Assembly (NCBI RefSeq): GCF_003990975.1 | Contig: NZ_RZJR01000007.1 | Coordinates: 295,760 to 359,759, forward strand | Source of the DNA: Cohnella sp. AR92 | GTDB lineage: Bacteria; Bacillota; Bacilli; Paenibacillales; Paenibacillaceae | Reading direction: 5' to 3' | DNA: 64,000 nucleotides | Part shown: positions 15,901-23,945 of the stretch, piece after piece | How the letters are laid out: each line of letters begins with the position of its first letter | How positions within the stretch are numbered: the stretch's first letter is position 1 | The notes under the pieces: model-generated | The model's database searches: none | Told to the model about the DNA's origin: nothing | Seen by the model: only the letters and a program-made list of their open reading frames with translations | Position numbers and translations under genes: made by a program

Positions 15901-15983
15901 TACAAACCGGCGACGAGTACGATGACCGTGATCATCCATAAAGCGAATTTGTTATTTAACGAGAACTTGATAATGCTTCGCAT
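12924..15983 (-). CDS. swrC: RND family efflux permease (SwrC/YerP-like)
   Basis: A 1019-residue AcrB/HAE1-type transporter with the usual duplicated topology. TM1 is near residues 13-30, a first large extracytoplasmic loop follows (about 31-325), and TM2-6 cluster near 330-470. A second loop and a second TM group (about 835-1000) follow. Signature segments include GRVVDDSIVVIENIYRR with Asp-Asp in the fourth helix, as in proton-coupled RND pumps, and the C-terminal LMLIGIVVTNAIVLVD. In B. subtilis SwrC exports surfactin and supports swarming. No membrane-fusion-protein gene is adjacent, as is normal for SwrC. GAAGGAGTGG precedes the ATG. First gene of an operon with TetR. Confidence 0.92.
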   Translation of the reverse strand: MRSIIKFSLNNKFALWMITVIVLVAGLYSGMNMKQESMPNLSLPYLSITTIYPGAAPEGVVENVTAPLEQKLKNVEGVKNITSTSLENASSIMIEFDFGQNMTTATNNVKEAIDGVKLPEGVEAPSVAKFSINSFPVISLSVAGGGSLEELTKIVEDKIAPELEGTEGVASVTISGQYVKEVQLTYKKDKLAALGMNEDTVTQLIKAAAVKVPLGIFELGKTEKSIVVDGRVATVDDLRSLPLPGGLKLSDVADVELTGSAESISRTNGQESIGIQVVKANDANTVDVVNAVKDVSKDLEKEYSNIDVEVLLDQGKPIEQSVSTMLDKAIFGALFAVIIILLFLRNIRSTLISILSIPLSLVIGLLVLKQFDVTLNVMTLGAMTVAIGRVVDDSIVVIENIYRRMSLSGEKLKGKELVLEATREMFLPIMSSTIVTIAVFLPLATVSGLVGQLFLPFALTIVFALLASLLVAITIVPMMAHSLFKKGIKPGKAVHHEDKPGKLASGYRRFLAACLRHKAITSIIAVVVLLASFMLVPVIGVSFLPATEDKYMAITYSPAPGDRVEDVQERALVAEKYLLSQADVTTLQYSIGGSGNPLSQGSNKGGLFYVLFKDDTKDFADKKEAILADLHSQINVGEWKELDMSGGIGGNTFSLSVYGDNLKDIQPVVDQIAGLMEKSDSFEKVDTSLAKTYDQYTLVADQQKLSSYGLTAGQLAMALAPTYNRPVVTTVEEGGNAYNVYVQTDDAVYNSIEDIENVTLQSPTGTAVPIKEVATVEEGTSQSSIARENGRMVVTVEAEATGKDVSKASSELQDQIDKMDIPDNVEVSFGGVTEQINETFTQLGLAIVAAIAIVYLVLVLTFGGALAPFAIMFSLPFTIIGGLVALWIAGETLSVSALMGALMLIGIVVTNAIVLVDRVIHKEKEGMSTREAILEAAGTRLRPILMTALATIGALLPLVLGFEGGSGIISRGLGVTVIGGLVSSTLLTLIIVPIAYELLTKRRNKKAAAAKAAGEATAE

Positions 15984-16152
15984 GACTCCACTCCTTCAAC
16001 ATTGTGTCATTCTCTAGTGAACAGCTTGTCCATCTCTTGCTTGGGCATTCTCTCCAACAGCGCCAGCACGTGCAAAATGTTATCGAACAGCCGGTCGAAT
16101 GTCAATCCCACCACCTTCAAACCTATTCCTGCAAAACTTCCTTACGTTAATA

Positions 16153-16186
16153 CGTATCAACGGTTTGGACGTTTCAACCGTTTCGA
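16153..16186. promoter_or_regulatory. Direct/inverted repeat upstream of the RND gene (operator candidate)
   Basis: Two 17-bp direct copies, CGTATCAACGGTTTGGA (16153-16169) and CGTTTCAACCGTTTCGA (16170-16186). They also contain the inverted pair AACGGTT (16159-16165) / AACCGTT (16176-16182). The position suggests a TetR site. The rest of 15984-16284 holds no convincing gene. Confidence 0.45.
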
Positions 16187-16284
16187 ACGGGCGGTCGAAC
16201 GGACGGCTTATCCAATAGCTATCCAAACGCTAAACAGCCTCCAAAGCCGGGAGAACGGCCTTGGAGGCTATACACGAATCGTCT

Positions 16285-16986
16285 TTATAAAGGCATGGGA
16301 CGTCCCAGGTAATCGACGAAGATCAGCTCGTCCGACAGCCGGATTCTCCCGGCGATGATGCCCAGCAGGCCGAGCGCGCTGTCTCCTGCCGACAGCGGAG
16401 CCGAGCTTCCGCCCATATCCGTTCGCATCCAGCCCGGATGAACGGCAATCGCCCGAAGCCCTCTCGGCTTCATCTCTTCGTTCAGCTGCTTCGTGAACAT
16501 ATTGAGAGCCAACTTCGAGATCGCGTAGGGATAATCGCCGCCGTAGGCCCCGGAGAAGCTTCCCGCTTCCGAGGAGACGTTCGCGATCACCCCTCCGTCG
16601 CTTGCTCTCATCAGAGGAATCATATGCTTCGACACCGCCATGGGACCGATGAGGTTCACCTCGAGCGTATCGCGCACATCCTCCAGACGCAGCGATTCGA
16701 TTCCTTCCTCTCTGGCTTTCAGGATTCCGGCATTGTTCACGATAGCGTCCAGGAAGATTCCTTCCTCCCGCAGCTTGGCCGCTAGACGTTCCGCCCCCTC
16801 TTCTCCCGACAGGTTCAATGCCTCGATCCGCATGAGGTCGGGATACGCGTCGGCCAGCTTCTTCAAATCCGCGCTTGGCCGAGACGCATCGCGAATGCAT
16901 GCGACCACCGAATGCCCTTCTCGAACCGCAGCTGCCGCCAGCTCAAATCCAAGTCCTCTTCCCGCTCCCGTAATCAATATTTTCAT
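16285..16986 (-). CDS. Short-chain dehydrogenase/reductase
   Basis: A 233-residue classical SDR with glycine-rich cofactor motif GAGRGLG (residues 7-13), VNNAG (83-87), a Ser catalytic region NVSS and the YAISK catalytic Tyr154/Lys158. PGWMRTDMGG follows as in SDRs acting on carbonyl substrates. The cofactor is likely NAD(P)H; the substrate is unknown. It starts 12 bases after the LacI-type gene ends, so they form one operon and the regulator probably controls it. Confidence 0.92.
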   Translation of the reverse strand: MKILITGAGRGLGFELAAAAVREGHSVVACIRDASRPSADLKKLADAYPDLMRIEALNLSGEEGAERLAAKLREEGIFLDAIVNNAGILKAREEGIESLRLEDVRDTLEVNLIGPMAVSKHMIPLMRASDGGVIANVSSEAGSFSGAYGGDYPYAISKLALNMFTKQLNEEMKPRGLRAIAVHPGWMRTDMGGSSAPLSAGDSALGLLGIIAGRIRLSDELIFVDYLGRPMPL

Positions 16987-16998
16987 CGTTCCGCACCT

Positions 16999-18039
16999 CT
17001 ATAGCTTTCGGCAAGAGTCGCGAGCGATCAGCTCGTACCCGGCCGTGAATTCGTAACTCTCCGTCTCTTCGTTCTCGATACGCTCCAAGACCGCCTCGGT
17101 CAATCGCTTCATCATGATTCCGAAATCCACCTTAAACGTCGTCAGCGGCGGCTCGAAGCTGGAACTGCGCTCATGGTCGTCGAAGCCGATGACCGAGAGA
17201 TCTCCGGGGACTTCAAGCCCGCGCTCCCGGATCGCGCGAATCGCGCCGAAGGCGACGCTGTCGTTCGCCATGATAATGGCGGAAGGCAGGGGCTTCCCCG
17301 AGCGCAGAAACGCCTGCATGGCTTCGTATCCGTTCGATTCGTGGAAGCCGCCGGGGATCACCCATTCTTCGTTCACCGGCAGTCCGCTTTTCCTCATCGC
17401 CGCCAGGAAGCCTTCCTGCTTCGTCACACCCGAGAGACGATTCAGGTCTCCCGTCACCACGCCGATCTTCCTGTGGTTCAGGGAGAGGAGGTATTCCACC
17501 GCGAGCCTCATGCCCTCGTCGTTGTCGAAGTTGGCGACGATCCGGTTCGTTTCGCTCCGTCCGCGAAGCCGCTGGTCGAACAGGCCGACGATATAACCTT
17601 CGTCTATCAGCTGCTCAAGGAACGGTTCTTCTTTCGCCGAACCGATGAAGATCCCCCCGTCGATGCGGCGCTGGTAGAAAATATCCTTCACTCCGCGAAC
17701 GCCGTCTTGATCCTCCGTATCCCGAATAATAGAGGTCAGGACGTAATACCCTCGCTGCGACGCGTTCTCGATGACGCTCGCGAGCATCATGTTGGTCAAG
17801 CTGTCCCCGCCTACCTTCTCCGGCTCTACCAAGAACAATCCAAGCGTTCGCGTCCGCTTGCCCGCCAGCACCTGCGCGGACATGTTCGGAACGTAATGAT
17901 GCTCCTCGATGATCCTCATGACTTTCTCTCGGGTCTCGGGAGGGACATTGGAATAATTGTTGATCACGCGGCTGACCGTGCTTCTCGATACGCCAGCCAG
18001 CCGCGCGATCTCCTGCGAGCTAATCTCCGACTTTCTCAC
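16999..18039 (-). CDS. LacI family transcriptional regulator
   Basis: A 346-residue protein. Residues 8-60 are a LacI helix-turn-helix and hinge (SQEIARLAGVSRSTVSRVIN, then NMSAQVLAGKRT). The rest is a periplasmic-binding-protein-like sensor domain (LGLFLVEPEK, GGIFIGS, MANDSVAFGAIRA, VIGFDD), which normally binds a sugar or related effector. The start is GTG. It is first in an operon with an SDR gene. The effector is unknown. Confidence 0.9.
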   Translation of the reverse strand: MRKSEISSQEIARLAGVSRSTVSRVINNYSNVPPETREKVMRIIEEHHYVPNMSAQVLAGKRTRTLGLFLVEPEKVGGDSLTNMMLASVIENASQRGYYVLTSIIRDTEDQDGVRGVKDIFYQRRIDGGIFIGSAKEEPFLEQLIDEGYIVGLFDQRLRGRSETNRIVANFDNDEGMRLAVEYLLSLNHRKIGVVTGDLNRLSGVTKQEGFLAAMRKSGLPVNEEWVIPGGFHESNGYEAMQAFLRSGKPLPSAIIMANDSVAFGAIRAIRERGLEVPGDLSVIGFDDHERSSSFEPPLTTFKVDFGIMMKRLTEAVLERIENEETESYEFTAGYELIARDSCRKL

Positions 18040-18208
18040 GGATGAGGCGACTCCTTTTTCGAGCGTGAACGCGCGTTTATACTCTCATCATAACAAGGCA
18101 TAACCCAGGCGTCAACAGCTGGAGCAAGTGCACTCCCTCCCCTCCGCGCTCCCCGGTTCAAGCAACAGAAAGGCCGAAGAAGCCGAAGCCCGGAGGACCG
18201 GCATGACA

Positions 18209-18242
18209 AAAGACGGAGCGGCGAGATCCGCCGTCCGTCTTT
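18209..18242 (-). terminator. Terminator of the DoxX gene
   Basis: AAAGACGGA / (T)CCGTCTTT outer stem with inner CGGCG/CGCCG and a T-rich end on the leftward strand. Confidence 0.75.
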
Positions 18243-18266
18243 GCCCTGTCTTATCGTTCAATCGCT

Positions 18267-18830
18267 TTAGCTGGCTGCGCCTTTGCGCCCGATAGGAGTT
18301 ACCGGAGTTTGCGGCGTCTGCCCTTTATGCTTGCCGAACCTGCCGATCAGCTGGCGGAACGTCTTCTTCAGGAAAGGCAGCAGGTAGTAGTCGGCCCCGA
18401 ATTTGCCAGCGTTCGCGCCGGCGATCAGGACGATTGCGCCGAACAGGATGAGCCAAGGGTTAGTCGATACGGTACCCGCCAGCAGGAACATGAAGTTCAT
18501 CAGGATTCCGAAGAAGGCCGCCGCCGTCGTGAGCGCCCCCAGGATCAAGCCGAGGCCGACGAGGAATTCCCCCCACGGAACCAGGACGTCGAACAGCTTC
18601 ACGTTCGGTACCGCGAAGTGCTTCAGGAAGTAGACGTAGTTCGGATAGAGCGCGTGATCCGTGCCCATCTCCAGCACGGGCTTATTGACCGCGTTGCCCA
18701 GGAAGCCGCCCGCATGGAAGCCGTCCGTAAGCTTGTGCCAGCCCCCGTCGATCCATTTCCAGCCTAGATAGAACCTCACCAACATGAGCAAGCCTGCCGC
18801 AAAGCGATTCGTTCTTAACCAGTTCATCAT
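18267..18830 (-). CDS. DoxX family membrane protein
   Basis: A 187-residue protein with about four membrane segments and the DoxX features RFYLGWKWIDGGWHKL near the N-terminus and VPWGEFLVGLGLILGALT in the middle. A basic, proline-containing tail follows. DoxX/DoxD proteins are quinone-interacting membrane proteins in some archaea; in Firmicutes the role is uncertain. Tandem ATG codons lie at 18830 and 18827, with GGGAG upstream; I take the first. It is a single gene, read away from the sensor operon. Confidence 0.85.
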   Translation of the reverse strand: MMNWLRTNRFAAGLLMLVRFYLGWKWIDGGWHKLTDGFHAGGFLGNAVNKPVLEMGTDHALYPNYVYFLKHFAVPNVKLFDVLVPWGEFLVGLGLILGALTTAAAFFGILMNFMFLLAGTVSTNPWLILFGAIVLIAGANAGKFGADYYLLPFLKKTFRQLIGRFGKHKGQTPQTPVTPIGRKGAAS

Positions 18831-19045
18831 GGTTTCTCGCTCCCTTCTGTTTGATTCCATCATACTCCCGTCCCGCCTGGATCCACATCGGGAGGATTCC
18901 TGAAATCCGGAGGCGGAAATCCTTAATTTTACTATGGGGGAAATCCACTTCGGGCCTGAGAGGAAAATAAGGGTTTTCCCCGACTTACAGCAGGAATGGG
19001 AAGGATTAGAATGAAGAAAGGCATACCGTCTGCGGGGTGAATACA

Positions 19046-19531
19046 TTGAAATGGGAAAAGGAGTCTGTCGAGAAGGAACTGTCCGTTCTGCGCGAACGGC
19101 TTCAATTAGACGTCGCTGCCGTATCCTGGCGGCGCGCCCGCGATTTACGATGGGAGTGGTGGGCCGCATCAGGCTGTCGGGACGAGAGATTCCGCTCCCT
19201 CTCCATTAGAGTCGGAAGAGGCATCGAAGGATCCGTCCCCCGGATCGGGAGAACGCTCGTCATCGACGGAGAGCACCCGGACAGCGACAGGCAGCGCGAG
19301 GATTCGGCTTTGATGCATGTCGAGCAACTGATCTCCGCGATCGCTTGTCCGATCGTGATCAAGGACATCCCTCAGGGAGTTCTGCTTGCCGGCTCACGCG
19401 AGGAACGGGTTTTCTCGAGAGAGCAGTTGAAGAGCGTCCAGCAATTCTCCGCCGCCCTCGGGCTGGCGATGCAGACAATGGCCCGGGAGGAGAAAATCCC
19501 TACGCTGGATAATCGTCAGAACGAAGGATAA
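19046..19531 (+). CDS. GAF-domain protein (NreA-like position)
   Basis: A 161-residue protein made of a single GAF domain (VAAVSWRRARDLRWEWWAASG, RVGRGIEGSVPRIGRTLVI, CPIVIKDIPQGVLLAGSRE). TTG 19046 is chosen because GGGGTG (19034-19039) precedes it by six bases; an in-frame GTG at 19037 is the alternative. It is followed by a NarL-type response regulator and a PAS histidine kinase, the gene content of the staphylococcal NreABC nitrate/oxygen system, in which NreA is a GAF nitrate receptor. Ligand-binding residues were not checked, so the NreA analogy is from context. Confidence 0.75.
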   Translation: MKWEKESVEKELSVLRERLQLDVAAVSWRRARDLRWEWWAASGCRDERFRSLSIRVGRGIEGSVPRIGRTLVIDGEHPDSDRQREDSALMHVEQLISAIACPIVIKDIPQGVLLAGSREERVFSREQLKSVQQFSAALGLAMQTMAREEKIPTLDNRQNEG

Positions 19532-19578
19532 TTGGTATGATAGAGATATAGAAGGAACACCCAGGGAGGGAAACTCTA

Positions 19579-20235
19579 TTGATTCGGATCCTGCTAGTGG
19601 ACGATCATGCCGTCGTCCGATCCGGACTGAGAATGCTGCTGGACGCCAAGGGCCATCTGTCGGTCGTCGGAGATGCCGCCGACGGCGACGAAGCGATCCG
19701 GCTGGCGACCGAGCTTAAGCCCGACGTCATTCTCATGGACCTAAGCATGCCGCATGGCCGCGACGGGCTCAGCGCGACGGCGGAGCTCAAGAAGCTGCTG
19801 CCGAACGCCAGCGTTCTCGTGCTGTCCATGCATGATGACGACGAATATTTATTCCGAGCGATCCACGCCGGCGCATCCGGTTACGTGCTCAAGAGCGCTC
19901 CGCATGAGGAACTGCTGGCCGCCATCGAATCGGTCTATTCCGGCAATGCTTACCTATACCCCACCGCCACGAAGCGGCTGATGAACGAATATATGGACCG
20001 CATCAAGAACGGAGACCATTCGGATGCTTACGAGTCGCTCTCCGAACGGGAGAAGGAAGTGCTCGCCTGGATCGCGAGAGGCTATTCCAACAAAGACATC
20101 GCCGAGAACCTGATCATCAGCGTCAAGACCGTGGAGACCCACAAGGCCCATGTCATGGAGAAGCTCGGGCTGCGCACGCGCCCCGATCTCGTCAAATACG
20201 CGCTGAAGAAAGGACTGTTGAACTTTGACGCTTAA
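19579..20235 (+). CDS. NarL/FixJ family response regulator
   Basis: A 218-residue protein. The receiver domain (1-120) has Asp8, Asp9 and phospho-acceptor Asp54 (ILMDLSMP), and the C-terminus is a LuxR-type helix-turn-helix (SLSEREKEVLAWIARGYSNK, then NLIISVKTVETHKAHVMEKL). The start is TTG with GGGAGGG upstream. Its last codons overlap the start of the kinase gene by 11 bases. It is the cognate partner of the kinase; target genes are unknown. Confidence 0.92.
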   Translation: MIRILLVDDHAVVRSGLRMLLDAKGHLSVVGDAADGDEAIRLATELKPDVILMDLSMPHGRDGLSATAELKKLLPNASVLVLSMHDDDEYLFRAIHAGASGYVLKSAPHEELLAAIESVYSGNAYLYPTATKRLMNEYMDRIKNGDHSDAYESLSEREKEVLAWIARGYSNKDIAENLIISVKTVETHKAHVMEKLGLRTRPDLVKYALKKGLLNFDA

Positions 20236-21334
20236 TCCGATCGGACGCAAGGCGGGCGAGCTTCTCGCCCAGTTGAACGACCCCGCCGTAGATCTGGCAA
20301 GGGAAGACCTCCGGGAGATGCTCAAGCATCTGACCCGCCTGAAGCTGGCCTTGGACGAATCGTCCATCGTGGCCGTTACCGACCGGCGCGGCAAGATTCA
20401 ATACGTGAACGACAAATTCTGCGAGATCTCGCAATACGGCCGCGATGAACTTATCGGGCGCGATCACCGGATCGTCAACTCCGGCTTTCACGGCAAGGCT
20501 TTTTTCCGCGAGCTCTGGGATACGATCCTCTCCGGCCAAGTATGGCGCGGAGAATTGCGCAACCAGGCGAAGGACGGCTCCTATTATTGGGTGTACACCA
20601 CCATCGTTCCCTTCTTCGACGAGAACGGGGAGCCCAATCAATTCCTTGCCATTCGCAACGAGGTCACACCGCTCAAGAAAGCGGAGGCCGAGCTCCAGCG
20701 GATGATGACCCGCGTCATGCATATCCAGGAGGAAGAGCGCAAGCGCTTCTCCCGCGAGCTTCACGACGGGATCGGACAGAGCCTCTTCGGCTTGGCGATC
20801 CAGCTCGACCGGTTGATCGCGGAACCGGATCACGCTCCGGATCTGGAGAACCTGCGCGATGACGTCACGTCCCTCATGCAGGATGTGAGAAGCCTCGCCT
20901 GGGAGCTTCGCCCTTCCGTTCTCGACGACCTTGGCGTCGCTCCGGCGCTGCGAAGCTATGCCGAGCTGTTCACCCAGCACTATGGCATTCAGATTCGGCT
21001 CTCCTGCAAGCTGTCGATGCGCTTCGACCGCCGCGTCGAGACGGCCCTCTATCGCATCGTCCAAGAAGCCCTCACGAACGTCGGCAAGTACGCGAAGGTG
21101 CTGGAGGCGAAGGCGGACGTCTGGGAGACGGACACGGATATCCACGCCCGAATCGAGGATGAAGGCATCGGGTTCGAGCCGCTGCCGGAACGGCAAGGCG
21201 TCGGCTTGTTCAGCATGGAGGAGCGGGCCCGCGGCGTCGGCGGCAGCGCCCGAGTCGAATCGGTCCCGGGCCGCGGCACGGTTGTCACTGCGATTCTCCC
21301 CAAATCCCCGCCTTCACAACCGTTGACAATCTAA
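20225..21334 (+). CDS. PAS-domain sensor histidine kinase (HisKA_3/NreB-type)
   Basis: A 369-residue soluble kinase. A PAS domain (about 40-150) carries FFRELWDTILSGQVWRGELRN and KDGSYYWVYTTIVPFF, the pattern of flavin-binding Aer/NifL-type PAS domains. HisKA_3 has the phospho-accepting His180 (RKRFSRELHDGIGQSL), and the ATPase domain ends with GLFSMEERARGVGG and PGRGTVVTAILP. No membrane segments are present. Only two cysteines are seen (DKFCEIS, RLSCKLS), so the four-Cys oxygen-sensing iron-sulfur cluster of NreB cannot form. A redox/flavin sensor is a reasonable guess. Confidence 0.9.
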   Translation: MTLNPIGRKAGELLAQLNDPAVDLAREDLREMLKHLTRLKLALDESSIVAVTDRRGKIQYVNDKFCEISQYGRDELIGRDHRIVNSGFHGKAFFRELWDTILSGQVWRGELRNQAKDGSYYWVYTTIVPFFDENGEPNQFLAIRNEVTPLKKAEAELQRMMTRVMHIQEEERKRFSRELHDGIGQSLFGLAIQLDRLIAEPDHAPDLENLRDDVTSLMQDVRSLAWELRPSVLDDLGVAPALRSYAELFTQHYGIQIRLSCKLSMRFDRRVETALYRIVQEALTNVGKYAKVLEAKADVWETDTDIHARIEDEGIGFEPLPERQGVGLFSMEERARGVGGSARVESVPGRGTVVTAILPKSPPSQPLTI

Positions 21335-21570
21335 CAATGAGCGAGTAAAATAATCATTTAGTTAAGTGTAACCCTCTGATGTTTCCTCTGATGGGGTGAA
21401 TGAATTCCTCCCTTTCCCCACACAATCCTTTTTCCATACGGCTGCTGGAAGAGCACGAATTCTCACTGGAGCGGTCCAAGGAACCGCAAGAACGATCGAG
21501 AGGTAGGGCTATCGTTGTCTTCGTGTTGAGAACAGGAAGAATCGCGCGGTTGCGCTTAAACGCATAATAA

Positions 21571-21631
21571 GACCCCTGCAGGATTTTCCTGACAGGGGTC
21601 GACCAATTTTCAGAGCCCATTCGGGCTTTTT
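21571..21631 (+). terminator. Hairpin and terminator after the kinase operon
   Basis: GACCCCTG (21571-21578) / CAGGGGTC (21593-21600) with inner CAGGA/TCCTG, then a second small hairpin AGCCC (21614-21618) / GGGCT (21623-21627) with T-tract. The gap 21335-21659 holds nothing else that I can support. Confidence 0.65.
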
Positions 21632-21638
21632 ATATTTT

Positions 21639-21671
21639 CATCCGACCATCATCCGACCATCATCCGACCAT
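21639..21671. repeat. Three exact 11-bp repeats over the MFS stop codon
   Basis: CATCCGACCAT occurs three times in direct succession (21639, 21650, 21661). On the coding strand the third copy encodes the last residues MMVG, and the stop TGA lies at the border with the middle copy. Confidence 0.95.
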
Positions 21672-23129
21672 CATATGAACCTCGTTCGACTTCTCGGCGT
21701 TCGGATCGACCTTCGGTCTCCGAAGAAGCATAGCGAGGATGCCGCCCGCGATTCCGATAAAGATCAGAATAAAGAACGTATAGCTGAACGCGGACGTCCA
21801 ATCCTCCAAGTTCGGCGCCGATTGATGCGCCTCGGCGAGATCCTTCACCTTGTTGCCGGAGATCGTCGTCAAGGTAGCGACCGCGAGGGAAGAAACAACT
21901 TGCTGGAAGGCATTCGTCAACGAGGTTACGCGACCGACCAGATTTTGCGGCGCGGATTGGATCAGATGCGTATTAAGCGGCATCATGAACAATCCCATTC
22001 CCGCTCCGAGCAGAGCAAGCGGAACCATGACCGCCAGGTTGCCGTCGCCTGCTTCAATGCGCGACAGGAAGAACGCCGCGATGACGACCAGCGTCATGCC
22101 GGACAGGACAAGCGGACGCGCCCCGAAGCGATCGGACAGCCTGCCGCCGATCGGCATGAAGATGCCGGAGGCGATCGCTTGCGGCAACATGATCAGTCCG
22201 GTATCGAAGGCCGAATAGCCTTTGGCCGTCTGGAGGAAGATAGGAACGAGGAAGAACGTTCCGAACAAGGCAAATTGGGACACCCACTGAACGATAATCC
22301 CTCTAGAGAAGTTGCCGGAGGCGAATACCCTGAGTTCCAGCAACGGATTCCGGTGCCTAAGCTCGACAACGATGAAGGCGAGCAAGGCGGCGATCCCGAC
22401 CGCGATTCCGACGAGCGTCTTGGTCGACGTCCAGCTTGTCGCTCCTTCGGTAACCCCATAAGACAAAGCCGCGAAAGCCAGGGGAGCCAACAGCATCCCG
22501 AATAGATCCAAAGAAGCAACCGACTGCCGATCGATGTTCGGCAAGCTGCGAATTCCGATCAGGACGGCAATCACGCCAATAGGCAGGTTAATCAGGAAAA
22601 TCCAATTCCAAGCGGCATAATCGACTAACCAGCCTGCCAGTACAGGTCCGAGCGCCGGAGCCAGAAGAATCGGAATGCCCATCATTCCCATGACGGCGCC
22701 GACTTTATCCGGAGGGGCGAGACGATAGATGAACGCCATGGAGATCGGCATCACGACGCCGCCTCCGATCCCTTGCAGAACCCGGAACAGAATAAGAAGC
22801 TCCGCGGAATTGGCCAAGGCGCACAGCAAGGAGCCAATCGTGAACATGGCGACCGAGATAAGGAACACTCTCTTGGCGCCGAACCGGTCGGATAACCATC
22901 CCGCCAGAGGAATGATAGCCGCTTGCGCGAGCGCGTATCCGGTGACCGTCCATTGAACGAGCGACAGGGAACCGTTGAATTCATCTTGCAGTTTAGGAAT
23001 GGCGACATTGACCGCCGTTCCGTCCAGTATGACCATGAACAATCCGACAATAATCGCGACCAATGGCCCGATGATGGAACGAATCGAACCGGATGGTCCC
23101 GAGCTTGCTTGCTTCGCTTGCGCTGACAT
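21660..23129 (-). CDS. DHA2 family MFS drug exporter (EmrB/QacA type)
   Basis: A 489-residue protein with about 14 hydrophobic segments. Motif A is GWLSDRFGAKRVFL (near residue 79), and motif C-like GPVLAGWLVDYAAWNWIFLINLPIG and a second motif GGRLSDRFGARP follow. This is the EmrB/QacA/LmrB group of proton-driven multidrug antiporters in the cytoplasmic membrane. The divergent TetR gene and two perfect palindromes in the shared promoter show how it is controlled. The C-terminus ends in a small tandem repeat. Confidence 0.93.
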   Translation of the reverse strand: MSAQAKQASSGPSGSIRSIIGPLVAIIVGLFMVILDGTAVNVAIPKLQDEFNGSLSLVQWTVTGYALAQAAIIPLAGWLSDRFGAKRVFLISVAMFTIGSLLCALANSAELLILFRVLQGIGGGVVMPISMAFIYRLAPPDKVGAVMGMMGIPILLAPALGPVLAGWLVDYAAWNWIFLINLPIGVIAVLIGIRSLPNIDRQSVASLDLFGMLLAPLAFAALSYGVTEGATSWTSTKTLVGIAVGIAALLAFIVVELRHRNPLLELRVFASGNFSRGIIVQWVSQFALFGTFFLVPIFLQTAKGYSAFDTGLIMLPQAIASGIFMPIGGRLSDRFGARPLVLSGMTLVVIAAFFLSRIEAGDGNLAVMVPLALLGAGMGLFMMPLNTHLIQSAPQNLVGRVTSLTNAFQQVVSSLAVATLTTISGNKVKDLAEAHQSAPNLEDWTSAFSYTFFILIFIGIAGGILAMLLRRPKVDPNAEKSNEVHMMVG

Positions 23130-23263
23130 GGTTTCTTACCACTCTCCCTTAAGGATCGCTTGCCCGCTCATGGCAGCCGCCTCTATCCATCGTTGACCGC
23201 CGCCTCGCGGCCGCGATAAAATAAGGACATACGGAGGCGCTGCATGAAGGCACGCTTCTATAT

Positions 23264-23317
23264 GCGGACAATTGTCCGTTTAGATTCGATAGTAGCGGAC
23301 AATTGTCCGCATGTCAA
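23264..23317 (-). promoter_or_regulatory. MFS promoter with twin TetR operators
   Basis: Leftward TTGACA (23317-23312), 17 bases, TACTAT (23294-23289). The spacer is occupied by GCGGACAATTGTCCGC (23295-23310), a perfect palindrome. A second copy with the same core CGGACAATTGTCCG is at 23265-23278; centres are 31 bp apart (about three helical turns). Confidence 0.88.
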
Positions 23318-23357
23318 TAATTAGTAACGTTAAATAAGATGCCAAGGAGGGAGACCC

Positions 23358-23945
23358 ATGCGGGTATGCCGGGAACGATCCGATGCCGCCGACAATCGCA
23401 AGCTGATTCTGCAGACGGCGAAGAATTTGTTTAAAACGTACGGAGTAAGCGAAGTAAGCATGCACCAGATCGCCAAGACCGCAGGAATCGGCCAAGGCAC
23501 CTTGTATCGCCGTTACGCTCATAAGGGAGAACTGTGCTCGGACTTGATGGAGGATACGAACCGCGCGCTCATGGAAGAGATCGAGGTTACCCTCGGCAAG
23601 CTTGCCGATGCCTCTCCCAGCGAGAGATTCGGAGCCGTCCTCGATCTTCTGGTGGACTTCATCGAAGAGAAGTCGCAGCTCCTGATCCCCCTGCACAATG
23701 TCTATCTCAGCGAGAAGGACAGCAGCGCGTTCTTCCGGTCGCCGATCTATCTACACCTGAAGGACACGATCTCCTCGTTGGCCGAGGCGACTTGCGGCCC
23801 GGAGGAACCCAACTGCCCGTCTTTCCTCTCGCACACCGTCCTATGCTCTTTGAGCCCCGTTGCCTACCTGCAGATGCGAGGCGATATGGGCTTCACCAAG
23901 GAGGAGGTCAAGCAGCATTACCGCAAGCTGTTCATTCGCGCTTGA
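23358..23945 (+). CDS. TetR family regulator of the MFS pump
   Basis: A 195-residue protein with an N-terminal TetR helix-turn-helix (VSMHQIAKTAGIGQGTLYRRY, about residues 33-53) and a helical ligand-binding domain. AAGGAGGG precedes ATG 23358. The gene diverges from the DHA2-type exporter, and the two identical palindromes between them are the evident operators, so it most likely represses the pump and itself and is released by pump substrates. Confidence 0.92.
   Translation: MRVCRERSDAADNRKLILQTAKNLFKTYGVSEVSMHQIAKTAGIGQGTLYRRYAHKGELCSDLMEDTNRALMEEIEVTLGKLADASPSERFGAVLDLLVDFIEEKSQLLIPLHNVYLSEKDSSAFFRSPIYLHLKDTISSLAEATCGPEEPNCPSFLSHTVLCSLSPVAYLQMRGDMGFTKEEVKQHYRKLFIRA

Noticed and set aside
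16007..16135. Relic of a small protein gene (ILHVLALLERMPKQEMDKLFTRE) before the RND gene
   Set aside because: The frame is closed by a stop shortly upstream and would need a frameshift to join TFDRLFD. It may be a decayed regulator end, but support is too weak.
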